From positions 1-64,000 of the forward strand of contig NZ_JACCGK010000004.1 of NCBI RefSeq assembly GCF_013416325.1: a DNA stretch of 64,000 bases, written 5' to 3'. The translations under genes were made by a program, and so were the position numbers. Shown piece by piece: positions 9,980 through 19,004 of the stretch; the first letter of the stretch is position 1, and the number at the start of each line of letters is the position of its first letter. This stretch comes from Vreelandella sedimenti. Its GTDB lineage: Bacteria; Pseudomonadota; Gammaproteobacteria; Pseudomonadales; Halomonadaceae. The notes below the pieces were generated by a model, which saw only the letters and a list, made by a program, of their open reading frames with translations, was not told the origin of the DNA and did no database searches.

Positions 9980-11121
9980 TGTTTATTTGGCGCTATTTGG
10001 CAATGACCCTCCTGCTGGCGATAAGTTATGCGCCAGCAGGCTTCGCCCAGCAGGATGAAAGTGCGGCGCGCCGGCAGTTGGATGCGATTGGCCAAGAGAT
10101 CGAGTCCGTTGCCCAACGCCTCAGCGCCACTGGCGAGGCCCGCGATAGCGCCGAACGCGAGCTCAAGGAAGTCGAAACCAAGCTTGCCGAGACTCATCAG
10201 CGCTTAGACACTCTACAAGCTGAGCGCCGCCAGCTGAATGATGAAACTACCCAGCTCCGTCAACATCGTGACCGACTGGAGAGCGAGCGTGCCGATCAAT
10301 ATGCAGCCTTGGGCCAGCAGCTCTCAGCACTTTACCGCCTTGGTCCAACGCCGCAGCTCAAGCTGCTGCTTAACCAGGGCGACCCGTCCGAGCTTGATCG
10401 TATGCAGGCGTATATGAATCGGCTGACCGAAGCACGCAATCGCCGCTTAAATGCTATCGCCCGCCTCGATACGGCGCTCGCCGATACTCAGAAGGAGCTA
10501 AGCGAGCGGCAGGCCCGCCTCGATACGCTGGCCGACGAGTTAGAAGAGCAAAGCGCGCTGCTAGCCCAGCGCACCACCGAACGGCGAGGCGTTGTGTCCA
10601 ACCTGGATGACCGCTACGGCAGCGAAGAGGAGCGGCTGGCCGACCTCAATCAGAGCCGCGAAGAAGCCGAGAGGGTACTGCGCAATATCCAAGCGGAGAT
10701 GGCAAAACTTGCTGAACCCACGCCCACTACGAATATTGTAAGCACCCAAGGTGACTTGCCTTGGCCGGTACAGGGTTCAATCAGTAGCAATTTTCACTAT
10801 CGCGACGGCGTGCACTATAACGGTATTGTGATTCAGGCCAGCGCGGGCACCCCGGTCACTGCCGTACACACTGGCCGGGTGGTATTCGCTGACTGGATGC
10901 GGGGGTTTGGGAACTTATTGATTATCGACCACGGTGACCAGATCATGACGCTGCATGCCCACCTGCAGCAGTTCAGCGTCAGGCCTGGCCAGCAGGTCAG
11001 TCGCGGTGATGAAATTGGTCGCGTAGGTGATAGCGGTGGCCAAACCCGCGCGGCGCTCTACTTCGAAGTTCGCCGCGGGGGGGAACCAATTAATCCGCAG
11101 CGTTGGATTGCGCGTCGCTGA
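9979..11121 (+). CDS. envC: Murein hydrolase activator EnvC
   Basis: A periplasmic division protein that activates amidases AmiA/AmiB at the septum. It has a signal peptide (residues 1-23, cut after GFA), a long Glu/Arg/Leu-rich coiled coil (about 25-245) and a C-terminal LytM/M23 domain (about 260-380). The LytM metal ligands are missing: the HxGxD position reads YNGIV and the usual HLHF reads ALYFEVR, as in E. coli EnvC, so it should be an activator and not an enzyme. Length 380 is normal. Coupled to gpmM by a 1-base overlap; ctpA follows after 107 bases. Confidence 0.95.
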
Positions 11122-11186
11122 CGGGATAAGCTGCATAACTATTGATATCTTAATGTTCACTTTCTACTAAACATTTTCAATGACAA

Positions 11187-11208
11187 GGTGGCGCGCTATG
11201 GCGCCACC
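11187..11208 (+). other. Hairpin in the envC-ctpA intergenic region
   Basis: GGTGGCGC, a six-base loop, then GCGCCACC: a perfect 8-bp stem ending 20 bases before the ctpA start. There is no following T-run, so it is more likely an mRNA stability or translation-modulating structure, or a weak attenuator, than a full terminator. Confidence 0.6.
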
Positions 11209-11228
11209 TATCGCCCTGCGGAGTCTGC

Positions 11229-12545
11229 ATGACGCTATCAGTTACCGGGGTATCAGCCCCCGCCAAGCGCTTCTTGGCTACCCTGCTCCCGATTGCTTTA
11301 CTGTCGGCCCCGCTACCGCTGCTCGCCCAACCAGCCGGTAGTGGTGCGGTAGATGAGCCATCCTACGACCAACTACCCCTGGAAGATATTCAGACCTTCG
11401 CCGAGGTGTTTGAACGCATTAAGCGTGCCTACGTTGAGGAGGTCGATGACAGTACGCTGCTACGCAACGCTATGCGCGGCATGCTGAGCGAGCTAGACCC
11501 CCACTCCGCCTACTTGGATGAGGAGGAGTATCAGAGCCTGCGCGAGTCGACTCAGGGCGAATTTGGTGGCATCGGTATCGAGGTGGGCACCGAGAATGGC
11601 CAACTCATGGTGATTACGCCTATCGACGACACCCCCGCTTCCCGCGCGGGGCTCCTTTCTCGCGATATCATCGTCGCCATTGATGGTACACCCACCGACA
11701 GCATGTCGCTGCAAGAGGCCGTTACCCTGATGCGCGGCGAGCCGGGCACCGATCTACGCATTAGCGTGCTGCGTTCAGGCGAAGATTCGCCGCGGGAATT
11801 TATTCTGACCCGCGAGGTTATTCGCAGCGAAAGCGTTAAACATGAACTGCTCGAGCCAGGTTATGGCTACCTGCGCGTTAGTCAGTTCCAGTCACGCACA
11901 CCGGAACAGGCGCGTGAAGCGCTTGAGCTTATGGATCGCGAACAACCTTTAGAAGGCTTGGTACTCGATTTACGTAATAACCCCGGTGGGGTGCTACAGG
12001 CCGCCGTCGGCATCGCCGACCTGTTCCTGGATGAAGGCTTGATCGTGTATACCGAGGGGCGCCTCTCGGATACCGAGATGTCGTTCTCCGCCTCACCTAA
12101 CACTCCCGCTGGCGATGTGCCGCTGGTCGTATTGATCAATGGCGGCAGTGCGTCAGCGGCGGAAATCGTCGCCGGTGCGCTGCAGGATCAGCGGCGCGGC
12201 GTGATTATGGGCACCGATAGTTTTGGTAAGGGATCAGTGCAGCAGATTATGCCACTCGGCAATGGTGAAGGGCTCAAACTCACCACGGCGCTTTACTACA
12301 CCCCCAACGGACGCTCTATTCAGGCCCAAGGTATTGAGCCCGATGTAGACGTCGTGCGTGGTCGCTTGGAAGTTGCCGAGAGCCGCCGGGAGATTCGCGA
12401 AGCCGACCTCGAGGGCCACCTAAGCGCTCAGCAGGCGCCTCGGGATCGCCAGGAGATGGCCGAGCGGCTACTCGATGATTACCAACTCAGCGAGGCGCTT
12501 AATCTGCTTAAAGCACTCAACGTAGTTGACCGTCAGCGGCGTTAA
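11229..12545 (+). CDS. ctpA: Carboxyl-terminal processing protease (S41A family)
   Basis: A 438-residue periplasmic serine protease. It has a signal peptide (LLPIALLSAPLPLLAQPA), a PDZ domain (about residues 112-185, GGIGIEVGTENG to LRISVLRSGE), and the S41 catalytic core with the Ser in NGGSASAAEIVAGAL and the Lys in SFGKGSVQ. The family trims the C-termini of envelope proteins and controls murein hydrolases. GGAG lies about 6 bases before the ATG. Its place behind envC matches the gpmI-envC-ctpA order of pseudomonads. It ends 12 bases from the convergent ubiI-like gene. Confidence 0.94.
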   Translation: MTLSVTGVSAPAKRFLATLLPIALLSAPLPLLAQPAGSGAVDEPSYDQLPLEDIQTFAEVFERIKRAYVEEVDDSTLLRNAMRGMLSELDPHSAYLDEEEYQSLRESTQGEFGGIGIEVGTENGQLMVITPIDDTPASRAGLLSRDIIVAIDGTPTDSMSLQEAVTLMRGEPGTDLRISVLRSGEDSPREFILTREVIRSESVKHELLEPGYGYLRVSQFQSRTPEQAREALELMDREQPLEGLVLDLRNNPGGVLQAAVGIADLFLDEGLIVYTEGRLSDTEMSFSASPNTPAGDVPLVVLINGGSASAAEIVAGALQDQRRGVIMGTDSFGKGSVQQIMPLGNGEGLKLTTALYYTPNGRSIQAQGIEPDVDVVRGRLEVAESRREIREADLEGHLSAQQAPRDRQEMAERLLDDYQLSEALNLLKALNVVDRQRR

Positions 12546-12557
12546 CGGCAATCTGAT

Positions 12558-13838
12558 TTAACGGCAAGTCAGCGGCAGGCGGCCGCGTTCCCCAGTCGCC
12601 TGTCGCATCAATACCCGCTTTAATGGCACCAACTGGTTCATGCCGCTCATTCCCAGGTTACGCGCCAGCGTCAACGCCGGGTCGTGGCTTCCGAACAGTA
12701 CTTTAAACCCCTTCATGAGCCCCAGCATGGCGCTGTTATCAAAGCGCCGCCGGCGCTCATAGCGACTCAAGGTGCTTAACTCTCCCCAGGGCGCACCGCG
12801 CTGCCAGGCATGCACCACCTCTTCTGCCAAGACCGCCGCATCCATAAGGCCTAAATTGACGCCTTGGCCCGCCAGCGGATGAATGCTGTGGGCAGCGTCC
12901 CCCACCAGTGCGAAATGCGGCTGCACATAGTGACGGGCATGGCGCTGCACTAACGGAAAGCGGTGGGCCTTATCGCAGACCGTTACCTCACCTAGGCGAT
13001 GGCCAAATGCTCTCCCCAGCGCCTCCCCAAGTGCTTCGCGGGGCAACTCACTAAGCTCAGCGGCGTGCTCCGGCGTGGTCGACCATACGATTGAGCAGTA
13101 ATGGTCATTCCCTTCCACGGTTAACGGCAAAAATGCCAGCGGATGGCCATCAATAAACGCTTGTCGCGCCGCGCCACCATGGGGCTTGGCGCACGTAACG
13201 GTGGTTACCATGGCCTCCTGCTGCATATCGTCGCTGGCCACCTCAATACCGGCCATTTCGCGCAGCACCGAGTGGGCACCATCTGCGGCTATGATTAATG
13301 GCGAGTGTAGCTGTCGCCCATTGTCAAGTATCAGCCAGTCGCCACTTGAGGCTTGCTTTGAAGGATATGAGCTTGCGCGCTGCAGCGCCTGTAAGCGAGC
13401 TCCAAAAAATGTGGTGACATTGGAATGGTCAACGACCTGACTATTGAGCGCTGCCAGCGTGACGGTGTTCTCAACAATATGGCCCAGCACCGCGACACCC
13501 GCCTCGTCGGCGGAGAAGGCAATTTCGCCACTCCCTTCGGCATCCCATACCTGCATGCCTTGGTAGGGCGTTACCCGGGTTTTCTGCATCGCGGGCCAAG
13601 CGCCCAACTGGGTTAGCAAACGCTGAGAGACCGGCGTTAATGCGCTAACCCGCGGGGCTGGCAACTTGCTGTTGGCATTCTCTAGGCTTAACGGCGCGGG
13701 CTTTGCCTCAACAAGCGCTACCTGCATGCCCGCCTGGGCTAACAGCGCGCAGAGCGCGGTGCCGACCATACCTCCGCCAACAATAATCGCCTCAAAGCTT
13801 TCCACCGACGGCTTCGCAATGGATGAGTCCGTATGCAT
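12558..13838 (-). CDS. ubiI: FAD-dependent ubiquinone-biosynthesis hydroxylase (UbiI/VisC-like)
   Basis: A 426-residue class A flavin monooxygenase of the UbiH/UbiF/UbiI/COQ6 family. It has the FAD dinucleotide motif IIVGGGMVGTALCALLAQAG at residues 17-36, an ADGAHS box and the family signature LVGDAAHSIHPLAGQGVNLG. These enzymes hydroxylate the quinone ring. I call it UbiI (C5 hydroxylase) only because it occupies the ubiI place behind pepP and ubiH; UbiF is an alternative that sequence inspection alone cannot exclude. AAGGGA lies upstream of ATG 13838. Confidence 0.8.
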   Translation of the reverse strand: MHTDSSIAKPSVESFEAIIVGGGMVGTALCALLAQAGMQVALVEAKPAPLSLENANSKLPAPRVSALTPVSQRLLTQLGAWPAMQKTRVTPYQGMQVWDAEGSGEIAFSADEAGVAVLGHIVENTVTLAALNSQVVDHSNVTTFFGARLQALQRASSYPSKQASSGDWLILDNGRQLHSPLIIAADGAHSVLREMAGIEVASDDMQQEAMVTTVTCAKPHGGAARQAFIDGHPLAFLPLTVEGNDHYCSIVWSTTPEHAAELSELPREALGEALGRAFGHRLGEVTVCDKAHRFPLVQRHARHYVQPHFALVGDAAHSIHPLAGQGVNLGLMDAAVLAEEVVHAWQRGAPWGELSTLSRYERRRRFDNSAMLGLMKGFKVLFGSHDPALTLARNLGMSGMNQLVPLKRVLMRQATGERGRLPLTCR

Positions 13839-13873
13839 AGCGTTCCCTTGTTCATAGCCTAGGATGTATAAGC

Positions 13874-15103
13874 TTAACGTTCTAAGCCCATGGCGCGGCG
13901 AGCCAGCCCTCGCCGCAGCGGCCCAACCAGATTCAGGCCAATTAACCCCGCTGCGCGGGCATGGGGCAACAGCGGGAAGGAGAGCCCAAACAGCCGCACC
14001 AGACCGTCGCTAAAGCGAATCACATTGGCGCGGTCTCGGGAGCGCTGCTTTTCAAAGGCTTGCAGCGTGATCATATCGCCCAACGGCCGCTTTGCCTGCT
14101 CACCCTGCTCCAGCGCCTCGACAAGATCCATTACCCCACGCAGGGCTAAGTTGAACCCCTGCCCCGCGACCGGGTGCAAGGCATGAGCAGCGTTACCCAA
14201 TACCGCCAGTCCTGGACGCACCGGTTCTTCAGCGGTGACCAGTGAAAGCGGATAGGTGTGTCGGGTGCCTACCCGGGTAAAGCGACCCACTCGGTCGCCA
14301 AACGCACGCTGAAGTTGCAGCAGAAATTCACGCTCGGGGAGCGCCATACGCGCTTGTTCGCTACCACTGGGGTGCGTCCAGATTAGCTCCATGGCCTGGC
14401 CGGGGAGCGGCAACAGCGCCATTGGGCCTTGGGAGGTAAAGCGCTCATAAGCGACGCCAAGATGGGGCTGGCTTACCCCCACGTGGGCGATCAGCGCCGT
14501 CTGCTGGTAAGATTCATGGCGGCTGCAAATACCTAACTGCTCTTTAAGACCAGAGCGTCCCCCATCTGCCAATACCGTCAGTCCTGCCTTCAACTGACTA
14601 CCGTCTGAGAGATGCAGGTCATGCCCATTAGCCACGGGAGTCAGTTGCTCAACCTTCGCCGGGCAGTGCCACTCCAGCGGCAGTTGGGCAAGCCGTTGGT
14701 GCAGCACACGTCCCATCCACGCATTGGGGATTACATGGCCCAGCGCGGCGACGCCCAGCTCGTCAGCGCTCAGCCGTGTCGCTCCTAAGCGGCCGCGCTC
14801 ACTGATGTGAATGCGCTTGATAGGCGTGGCCTCATCACGCATCGCTTCCCACACCCCCAACTGCTGGAAGCGCTGGGCTGAACCTTCTGCAATCGCACTT
14901 GCCCGGGCATCAAAACTGGGCTGCCAGGTCGTTTCCTGTGGCTGAACAACCATAGGCGCCGACTCAATGATCGCCACACGCCAGCCATAGCGTTCAATCA
15001 GCGGCGCCAGGGCGCACCCTAAACTGGCGCCTACCAGCCCCCCGCCCACAATCACAATGTCATGCGTCAGCGCTCCCTTAACCGCCTGATTAGACTGCTG
15101 CAT
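13874..15103 (-). CDS. ubiH: 2-octaprenyl-6-methoxyphenol hydroxylase UbiH
   Basis: A 409-residue flavin monooxygenase of the same family as its downstream neighbour. It has VIVGGGLVGASLG (FAD), the UbiH-typical SFDARASAIAEGS, VLADGGRSGLKEQLG and VLGNAAHALHPVAGQGFNLALRG. UbiH hydroxylates C6 of the ubiquinone ring in the cytosolic Ubi complex. ATG 15103 is chosen because GGGAG lies 7 bases upstream; the frame reaches an ATG at 15133 without a ribosome-binding site. It sits between pepP and ubiI, the conserved operon order. Confidence 0.92.
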   Translation of the reverse strand: MQQSNQAVKGALTHDIVIVGGGLVGASLGCALAPLIERYGWRVAIIESAPMVVQPQETTWQPSFDARASAIAEGSAQRFQQLGVWEAMRDEATPIKRIHISERGRLGATRLSADELGVAALGHVIPNAWMGRVLHQRLAQLPLEWHCPAKVEQLTPVANGHDLHLSDGSQLKAGLTVLADGGRSGLKEQLGICSRHESYQQTALIAHVGVSQPHLGVAYERFTSQGPMALLPLPGQAMELIWTHPSGSEQARMALPEREFLLQLQRAFGDRVGRFTRVGTRHTYPLSLVTAEEPVRPGLAVLGNAAHALHPVAGQGFNLALRGVMDLVEALEQGEQAKRPLGDMITLQAFEKQRSRDRANVIRFSDGLVRLFGLSFPLLPHARAAGLIGLNLVGPLRRGLARRAMGLER

Positions 15104-15197
15104 TGGCTTCTCCCGACCACGACGCCGACTCATAAAGAGGTAACAATAATTTCGTAACGTAATTTACATAAAGACTGTTGTAGGCATTGATGACTGG

Positions 15198-16553
15198 TTA
15201 CTTTTTAGCCATCAATGCTTCGATTTCAACGACCTGTTTAGGCACGTCTGCGGTCAGTACTTCATGACCTTCGTTAGTGACGACCACATTGTCCTCAATA
15301 CGAATACCAATACCCTGATAGGCGTCAGGAATATCGTCTTCACTAGGAATATACAGGCCAGGCTCCACGGTGAGCACCATACCTGCAACCAGTGGCCGAG
15401 GTGTTTGCTCATCCAACCGGTAAGTGCCAACATCGTGCACATCCAGCCCCAACCAATGTGACGTTGAGTGCAGGTAAAAACGTCGATAACTCTCGTCGTC
15501 GATGCGCGCCTGAACATCGCCTTCCAGCAGGCCAAGCTCAATCAGCCCGGCAGTTAAGTCATGCACCACGCCCTGGTGGATATCAGCAAGGGTGGCACCC
15601 GGCTGGACGGCACTCACAGCGCGCTGCTGGGCGTTGAGCACCACTTGGTAGAGCGACCGCTGGGCATCATTGAACCGCCCGGACACCGGGAATGTGCGGG
15701 TGATATCACCAGCATATAACTCAAACTCGGCACCTGCATCGATCAGCACCAAGCCGTCTTCACATAGCGGTGCGCAGTTTTCAATATAGTGCAGTACGCA
15801 GGCGTTGGCACCGCTACCCACAATCGTACTGTAGGCAGGACCACTGGCCCCATGCCAGACAAACTCATGCTCTAACTCTGCCTGGAGCTGAAACTCGCTC
15901 AGCCCGGGGCGCGCCACCTGCATGGCGCGCCGGTGAGCATGGGCAGATATCAGTGCCGCATGTCTGAGCAGGGCAATTTCAGCGTCACTTTTGATTAGCC
16001 GCATCGCGTGAATCAACGGGCTGATATCCAGCCACCCTTTTAGCGGCGGCCGACCACGTCTAAGCCCGGCCTGGGCTTCATGTAAAGCATCTTCAGCCAT
16101 GCTGACAGCTTCAGCATTGTCTAGCGGCAGATAAAGTAGCTCACGACCTGCCAACAATTCAGGCAGCCGTTCATCGCGTACTGCGTTTTCAAACGCCTGA
16201 TCGATGCCGTATTCAGCGACCACGCCTTCGGCACCCAAACGGCGCCCTGTCCAGGCTTCCATCGTAGGGTCGCGATCCTGACAGAACACCACGCTTTTAC
16301 CTTCAGCGCGCCCTGGTAGCAGCAACAGCAGCGCATCCGGTTCACGTATGCCTGTCAGGTAGTAAAAATCGCTGTTCTGGCGGAAGGCAAATTCGCTGTC
16401 CCGGGAGCGGGTCATCAGTCCGGCACCGGGGAGCACCACCGCTGCGTTATCCGGCAGTTGGGCCATTAAGGCGTCACGGCGGTGGCGGTACTCGCCCATG
16501 CTGATCGCAGGGGGTCGAGGTAACAACGTAGGCAACACAGGGTCGGACAGCAT
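15198..16553 (-). CDS. pepP: Xaa-Pro aminopeptidase P
   Basis: A cytosolic M24 metallopeptidase that removes the N-terminal residue before proline. The 451-residue protein has the N-terminal creatinase-like domain and a pita-bread catalytic domain with the dimanganese ligands in LIDAGAEFELYAGDITRTFP (two Asp), HSTSHWLGLDVHDVG (His), LTVEPGLY (Glu) and IRIEDNV (Glu). AGGAG is 7 bases before ATG 16553. It lies between ygfB and ubiH in the conserved ygfB-pepP-ubiH-ubiI cluster. Confidence 0.96.
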   Translation of the reverse strand: MLSDPVLPTLLPRPPAISMGEYRHRRDALMAQLPDNAAVVLPGAGLMTRSRDSEFAFRQNSDFYYLTGIREPDALLLLLPGRAEGKSVVFCQDRDPTMEAWTGRRLGAEGVVAEYGIDQAFENAVRDERLPELLAGRELLYLPLDNAEAVSMAEDALHEAQAGLRRGRPPLKGWLDISPLIHAMRLIKSDAEIALLRHAALISAHAHRRAMQVARPGLSEFQLQAELEHEFVWHGASGPAYSTIVGSGANACVLHYIENCAPLCEDGLVLIDAGAEFELYAGDITRTFPVSGRFNDAQRSLYQVVLNAQQRAVSAVQPGATLADIHQGVVHDLTAGLIELGLLEGDVQARIDDESYRRFYLHSTSHWLGLDVHDVGTYRLDEQTPRPLVAGMVLTVEPGLYIPSEDDIPDAYQGIGIRIEDNVVVTNEGHEVLTADVPKQVVEIEALMAKK

Positions 16554-16578
16554 AGCGGCTCCTATCTAGGCAACGGGA

Positions 16579-17157
16579 TTAGTGAACGGGTGCGTCAGTT
16601 TGCTCGACTTGCGGCATACCTGGGTGCTGCTCGGTATACAGCAGCATAGCGGCCATGCGGGCATGCTCGGTAAGCGCAAACAGATCGTTTTCGTTTTCGG
16701 GGCTATCGTCGATATCGGTATCTATCCGACCCAGCGCCTCCAAGTCATCAATCGCCTCACGGAGCGCCTGAGACCAACGCTCGCGCAGCTCGTTGTCGGC
16801 CACTTCATCGATCACCTCAATAAAGCCCAGCGTCCACTCTTTAAGACCCTGCGCCTGCTCGCCCAGGGAGAACAGCTCGTCGGGTAGCAGTGGGGTATAG
16901 TCCAGGTCGCTGGCGCTCAGCGCCTCCACGGTTTGCCGCCGCCAGCCTAATAGCCGCTCGGCACTTGCCTGATCCCGGGGCTGCTCAACGCCAAGGCTCT
17001 GGCAGACTTCGTCCAACCAAGCCTCTGCATTCACATCGCGTAACGCCAGCAGCGCACATAAGCGGCCATCCAAGAAAGCCGGTGACTGCATACTGCCATG
17101 GAGAAGAAACACATCTGCGACATCAGAGAAGTCCTGACGCTCATCAATCAATGACAT
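16579..17157 (-). CDS. ygfB: UPF0149 family protein YgfB
   Basis: A 192-residue acidic, helical protein of the UPF0149/YgfB family, with PAFLDGRLCALLAL near the N-terminus, LLGWRRQT in the middle, ELRERWSQALREAIDDLEALG and a C-terminal NENDLFALTEHARMAAMLLY. In Pseudomonas aeruginosa YgfB has been linked to AlpA/ampDh3 control, but no general biochemical role is settled. ATG 17157 is the family start; the open frame to 17250 is upstream leader. It is divergent from zapA across about 180 bases, as in E. coli. Confidence 0.9.
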   Translation of the reverse strand: MSLIDERQDFSDVADVFLLHGSMQSPAFLDGRLCALLALRDVNAEAWLDEVCQSLGVEQPRDQASAERLLGWRRQTVEALSASDLDYTPLLPDELFSLGEQAQGLKEWTLGFIEVIDEVADNELRERWSQALREAIDDLEALGRIDTDIDDSPENENDLFALTEHARMAAMLLYTEQHPGMPQVEQTDAPVH

Positions 17158-17338
17158 AGTATTTAATAACCTCGTATTTACTGGGCGTGTGGGGGATAGG
17201 GCGGCGGCAATGGTGCGAGAAGCACTCGCCCGCGCGTTGACCGCGCACAAGCGCCTCTCTTATAGTGAGTGGCACCTATCTTCCTATGCTGTGATGTTAA
17301 CGCATTGGGCCCCTTGCTGGCCCGTGCTGGAGTCTTTG

Positions 17339-17638
17339 ATGAGCAACGCCAAGCGGCCAACCAAAGAAATAACCCTATTAGGGCGCGGCTATATCATTGC
17401 CTGCGACACGGGCGAAGAAGCCAAACTTGATCGCGCCGCGCGCTACTTAGACCGCGCCATGCAGGGTATCAATGCCCAAAGCAGCGTGCTGGGGAGTGAG
17501 CGTGTGGCGATCATGGCGGCCCTCAATATCACCCACGAGCTTCTTGAAGCCATGGATGAGCACCGTGCCGGTGAAGAGAGCCTGAACCGTTTAAATGAGC
17601 GCCTTGAGCGGGCATTAGCCAAAACGCGCCAGTCTTAG
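17339..17638 (+). CDS. zapA: Cell division protein ZapA
   Basis: A 99-residue FtsZ-bundling protein of the Z ring. It has the N-terminal ITLLGRGYIIACDTGEEAKL fold, then LDRAARYLDRAM and a C-terminal dimerising coiled coil (MAALNITHELLEAMDEH onward). ATG 17339 is used because GGAG lies 8 bases upstream and the family begins here; the frame is open further to 17189 through sequence that looks like promoter DNA. It is followed by 6S RNA and ygfA, as in the enterics. Confidence 0.93.
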   Translation: MSNAKRPTKEITLLGRGYIIACDTGEEAKLDRAARYLDRAMQGINAQSSVLGSERVAIMAALNITHELLEAMDEHRAGEESLNRLNERLERALAKTRQS

Positions 17639-17731
17639 GCTTTACCTAAAAGCACTGTCAACGATCTAAAGACTCGGCGAACGTTTAACCCAGACCTTTG
17701 GCATTAGCCGTCGCTCTGTTAGGATGGCGGG

Positions 17732-17911
17732 GTTCTCTGGGGTGTACGCCAGTCGTTATAGTCCCTCGAGCCTATGCGTAATACCCAGGGGGCCAAATGC
17801 TAGCCAGGCCCGTGTGCATGTCCGTGCGTCGGAAAGCCTGACGGTCTGGCTGCGGCCACCCACCTGAACCAGTAGGTTCAGGGCCAGAATGACAGCGGCA
17901 CTCTGGAGAAC
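17732..17911 (+). ncRNA. ssrS: 6S RNA
   Basis: 6S RNA folds into a long rod mimicking an open promoter and sequesters sigma-70 RNA polymerase in stationary phase. Seen here: ends that pair (GTTCTC at 17732-17737 with GAGAAC at 17906-17911), the conserved 5' block AGTCCCTCGAGCC, a central region, and the 3' hairpin CCTGAACCAGTAGGTTCAGG that matches the CTTGAACCAAGGGTTCAAG hairpin of E. coli. It lies between zapA and ygfA, the canonical position. Length is about 180 nt. Exact ends are inferred from pairing; a separate frame across it on the other strand is not a gene. Confidence 0.93.
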
Positions 17912-17960
17912 ACCCAAAATATAGGCTATGCGAAAATATAGGGGATAAGAGAATATCTGC

Positions 17961-18575
17961 ATGGAAAGCCTCTATCTGGACGACGATAAGCGCGCGCTCC
18001 GCCGCTCTTTACGTCACCAACGCCGAGCCCTTTCTGAGCATGAGCAACGCCTTGCGGCACAGCGCTTGTGCCAACGATTGAAAACCCTGCCTGAAATACG
18101 CCGCGCACGGCGCTTAAGTCTTTATCTGCCTGTCAACGGCGAAATCGATCCTACCCCGCTTATTCCCTGGCTACGTCAGCGTAACGTCAATATTTATCTC
18201 CCGGTTTTACGTCCGTTTAGCGCTAACCGCCTGTGGTTTGTTGCCTACCGTCCTGACACCCCAATGATAAAAAACCGTTTTGGTATTTGGGAGCCTGACG
18301 TGAGATTCAGCGCCCAACGGCGTAATCGGCTGCCCACTTGGGCGCTAGATACGTTGATTGTGCCGCTAGTCGGATTTGATGCTAATGCAAACCGCATGGG
18401 CATGGGGGGCGGATTTTACGACCGCAGCTTAGCGTTCATGCATCGGCCCGGCCCATCGCCGACCTTGATTGGTGTCGCCCATGCCTGCCAACAGGTGGCT
18501 TCTCTGCCTGTGGAACCATGGGATGTGCCTTTACAGGTAGTCGTCAGTAACCAAGGCTGCGTACGCCGCCAATAA
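17961..18575 (+). CDS. ygfA: 5-formyltetrahydrofolate cyclo-ligase
   Basis: A 204-residue enzyme converting 5-formyl-THF to 5,10-methenyl-THF with ATP. Seen: RRSLRHQRRALS at the N-terminus, YLPVNGEIDP, the substrate/ATP region LIVPLVGFDANANRMG and the signature MGGGFYDR. It starts 50 bases after 6S RNA and is probably on the same transcript, as in E. coli where ssrS-ygfA are co-transcribed. Confidence 0.93.
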   Translation: MESLYLDDDKRALRRSLRHQRRALSEHEQRLAAQRLCQRLKTLPEIRRARRLSLYLPVNGEIDPTPLIPWLRQRNVNIYLPVLRPFSANRLWFVAYRPDTPMIKNRFGIWEPDVRFSAQRRNRLPTWALDTLIVPLVGFDANANRMGMGGGFYDRSLAFMHRPGPSPTLIGVAHACQQVASLPVEPWDVPLQVVVSNQGCVRRQ

Positions 18576-18583
18576 ATCGCCGC

Positions 18584-18614
18584 AAAAAAGGCCGACCCAA
18601 TAAAGGATCAGCCT
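18584..18614 (-). terminator. Intrinsic terminator of the minus-strand microprotein gene
   Basis: On the minus strand: AGGCTGATCC, loop TTTATT, GGGTCGGCCT, followed directly by a T-run of six. The stem is 9-10 bp with two G-U pairs. It starts 9 bases after the ygfA stop, so it may also end that transcript weakly, but the T-run is on the minus side and 32 bases beyond the small gene's stop. Confidence 0.85.
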
Positions 18615-18645
18615 CTTTCGTCTGCTATTTGTTACCTTGCGGGGA

Positions 18646-18744
18646 TTAACTTCCCGACAACGCCTGCGCATAGCCGGTAGCCAGCACTCCTAATGCAAAT
18701 ACCACCATCAACGCCATTACCATATCAGGCTTCTTCCGCCGCAT
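18646..18744 (-). CDS. Single-helix membrane microprotein of 32 residues, unknown function
   Basis: The frame reads MRRKKPDMVMALMV, VFALGVLATGYA, QALSGS then TAA: four basic residues, then one hydrophobic helix of about 20 residues, a typical N-in single-pass microprotein or an uncleaved signal-like peptide. GGAG lies 8 bases before the ATG, a near-consensus promoter sits about 100 bases upstream (18841-18870) and a strong terminator follows 32 bases downstream, so it is a self-contained transcription unit between ygfA and ilvA. I do not recognise a named family. It is too short for ordinary gene callers. Confidence 0.75.
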   Translation of the reverse strand: MRRKKPDMVMALMVVFALGVLATGYAQALSGS

Positions 18745-18840
18745 GCCGCTTCTCCAACACCTTTACCGTTGCCGAATGTGCTAAATCCACCACACTTTAG
18801 TGTTTTAAAAGGGTGGCCGATTTGCTTAATTTCGCTCACG

Positions 18841-18870
18841 ACTATAGGGCTATTAGGCCTCCGTTGACAA
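18841..18870 (-). promoter_or_regulatory. Predicted sigma-70 promoter of the microprotein gene
   Basis: On the minus strand TTGTCA (18865-18870) is separated by 18 bases from TATAGT (18841-18846). The start would be near 18834, giving a leader of about 90 nt that contains a small palindrome ACACTAAAGTGT. Opposite, on the plus strand, nothing in the rest of 18871-19004 resembles a gene; that stretch holds three tandem GTTAC units (18912-18926). Confidence 0.6.
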
Positions 18871-19004
18871 CTAGTTTAGCGACCTTTTTTAGCCTCATTT
18901 CTGAGGATTAAGTTACGTTACGTTACTAGCAGCTCTGACGTTAAAGGTAAGCAACCACTTACACACAACTATTTACTCACACCTTATGCTTTCGCAGGGC
19001 AGCG

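Noticed and set aside
10780-11110. EnvC as an active M23 endopeptidase
   Set aside because: The HxGxD and HxH zinc ligands are replaced, as in E. coli EnvC, so it should be an activator only.
17756-17962. 68-residue minus-strand frame between zapA and ygfA
   Set aside because: It overlaps the 6S RNA, whose pairing and conserved hairpin explain the sequence better.
18912-18926. Triple GTTAC as a CRISPR or iteron array
   Set aside because: Only three 5-base units with no spacers and no replication or cas gene nearby; recorded only as a small tandem repeat.
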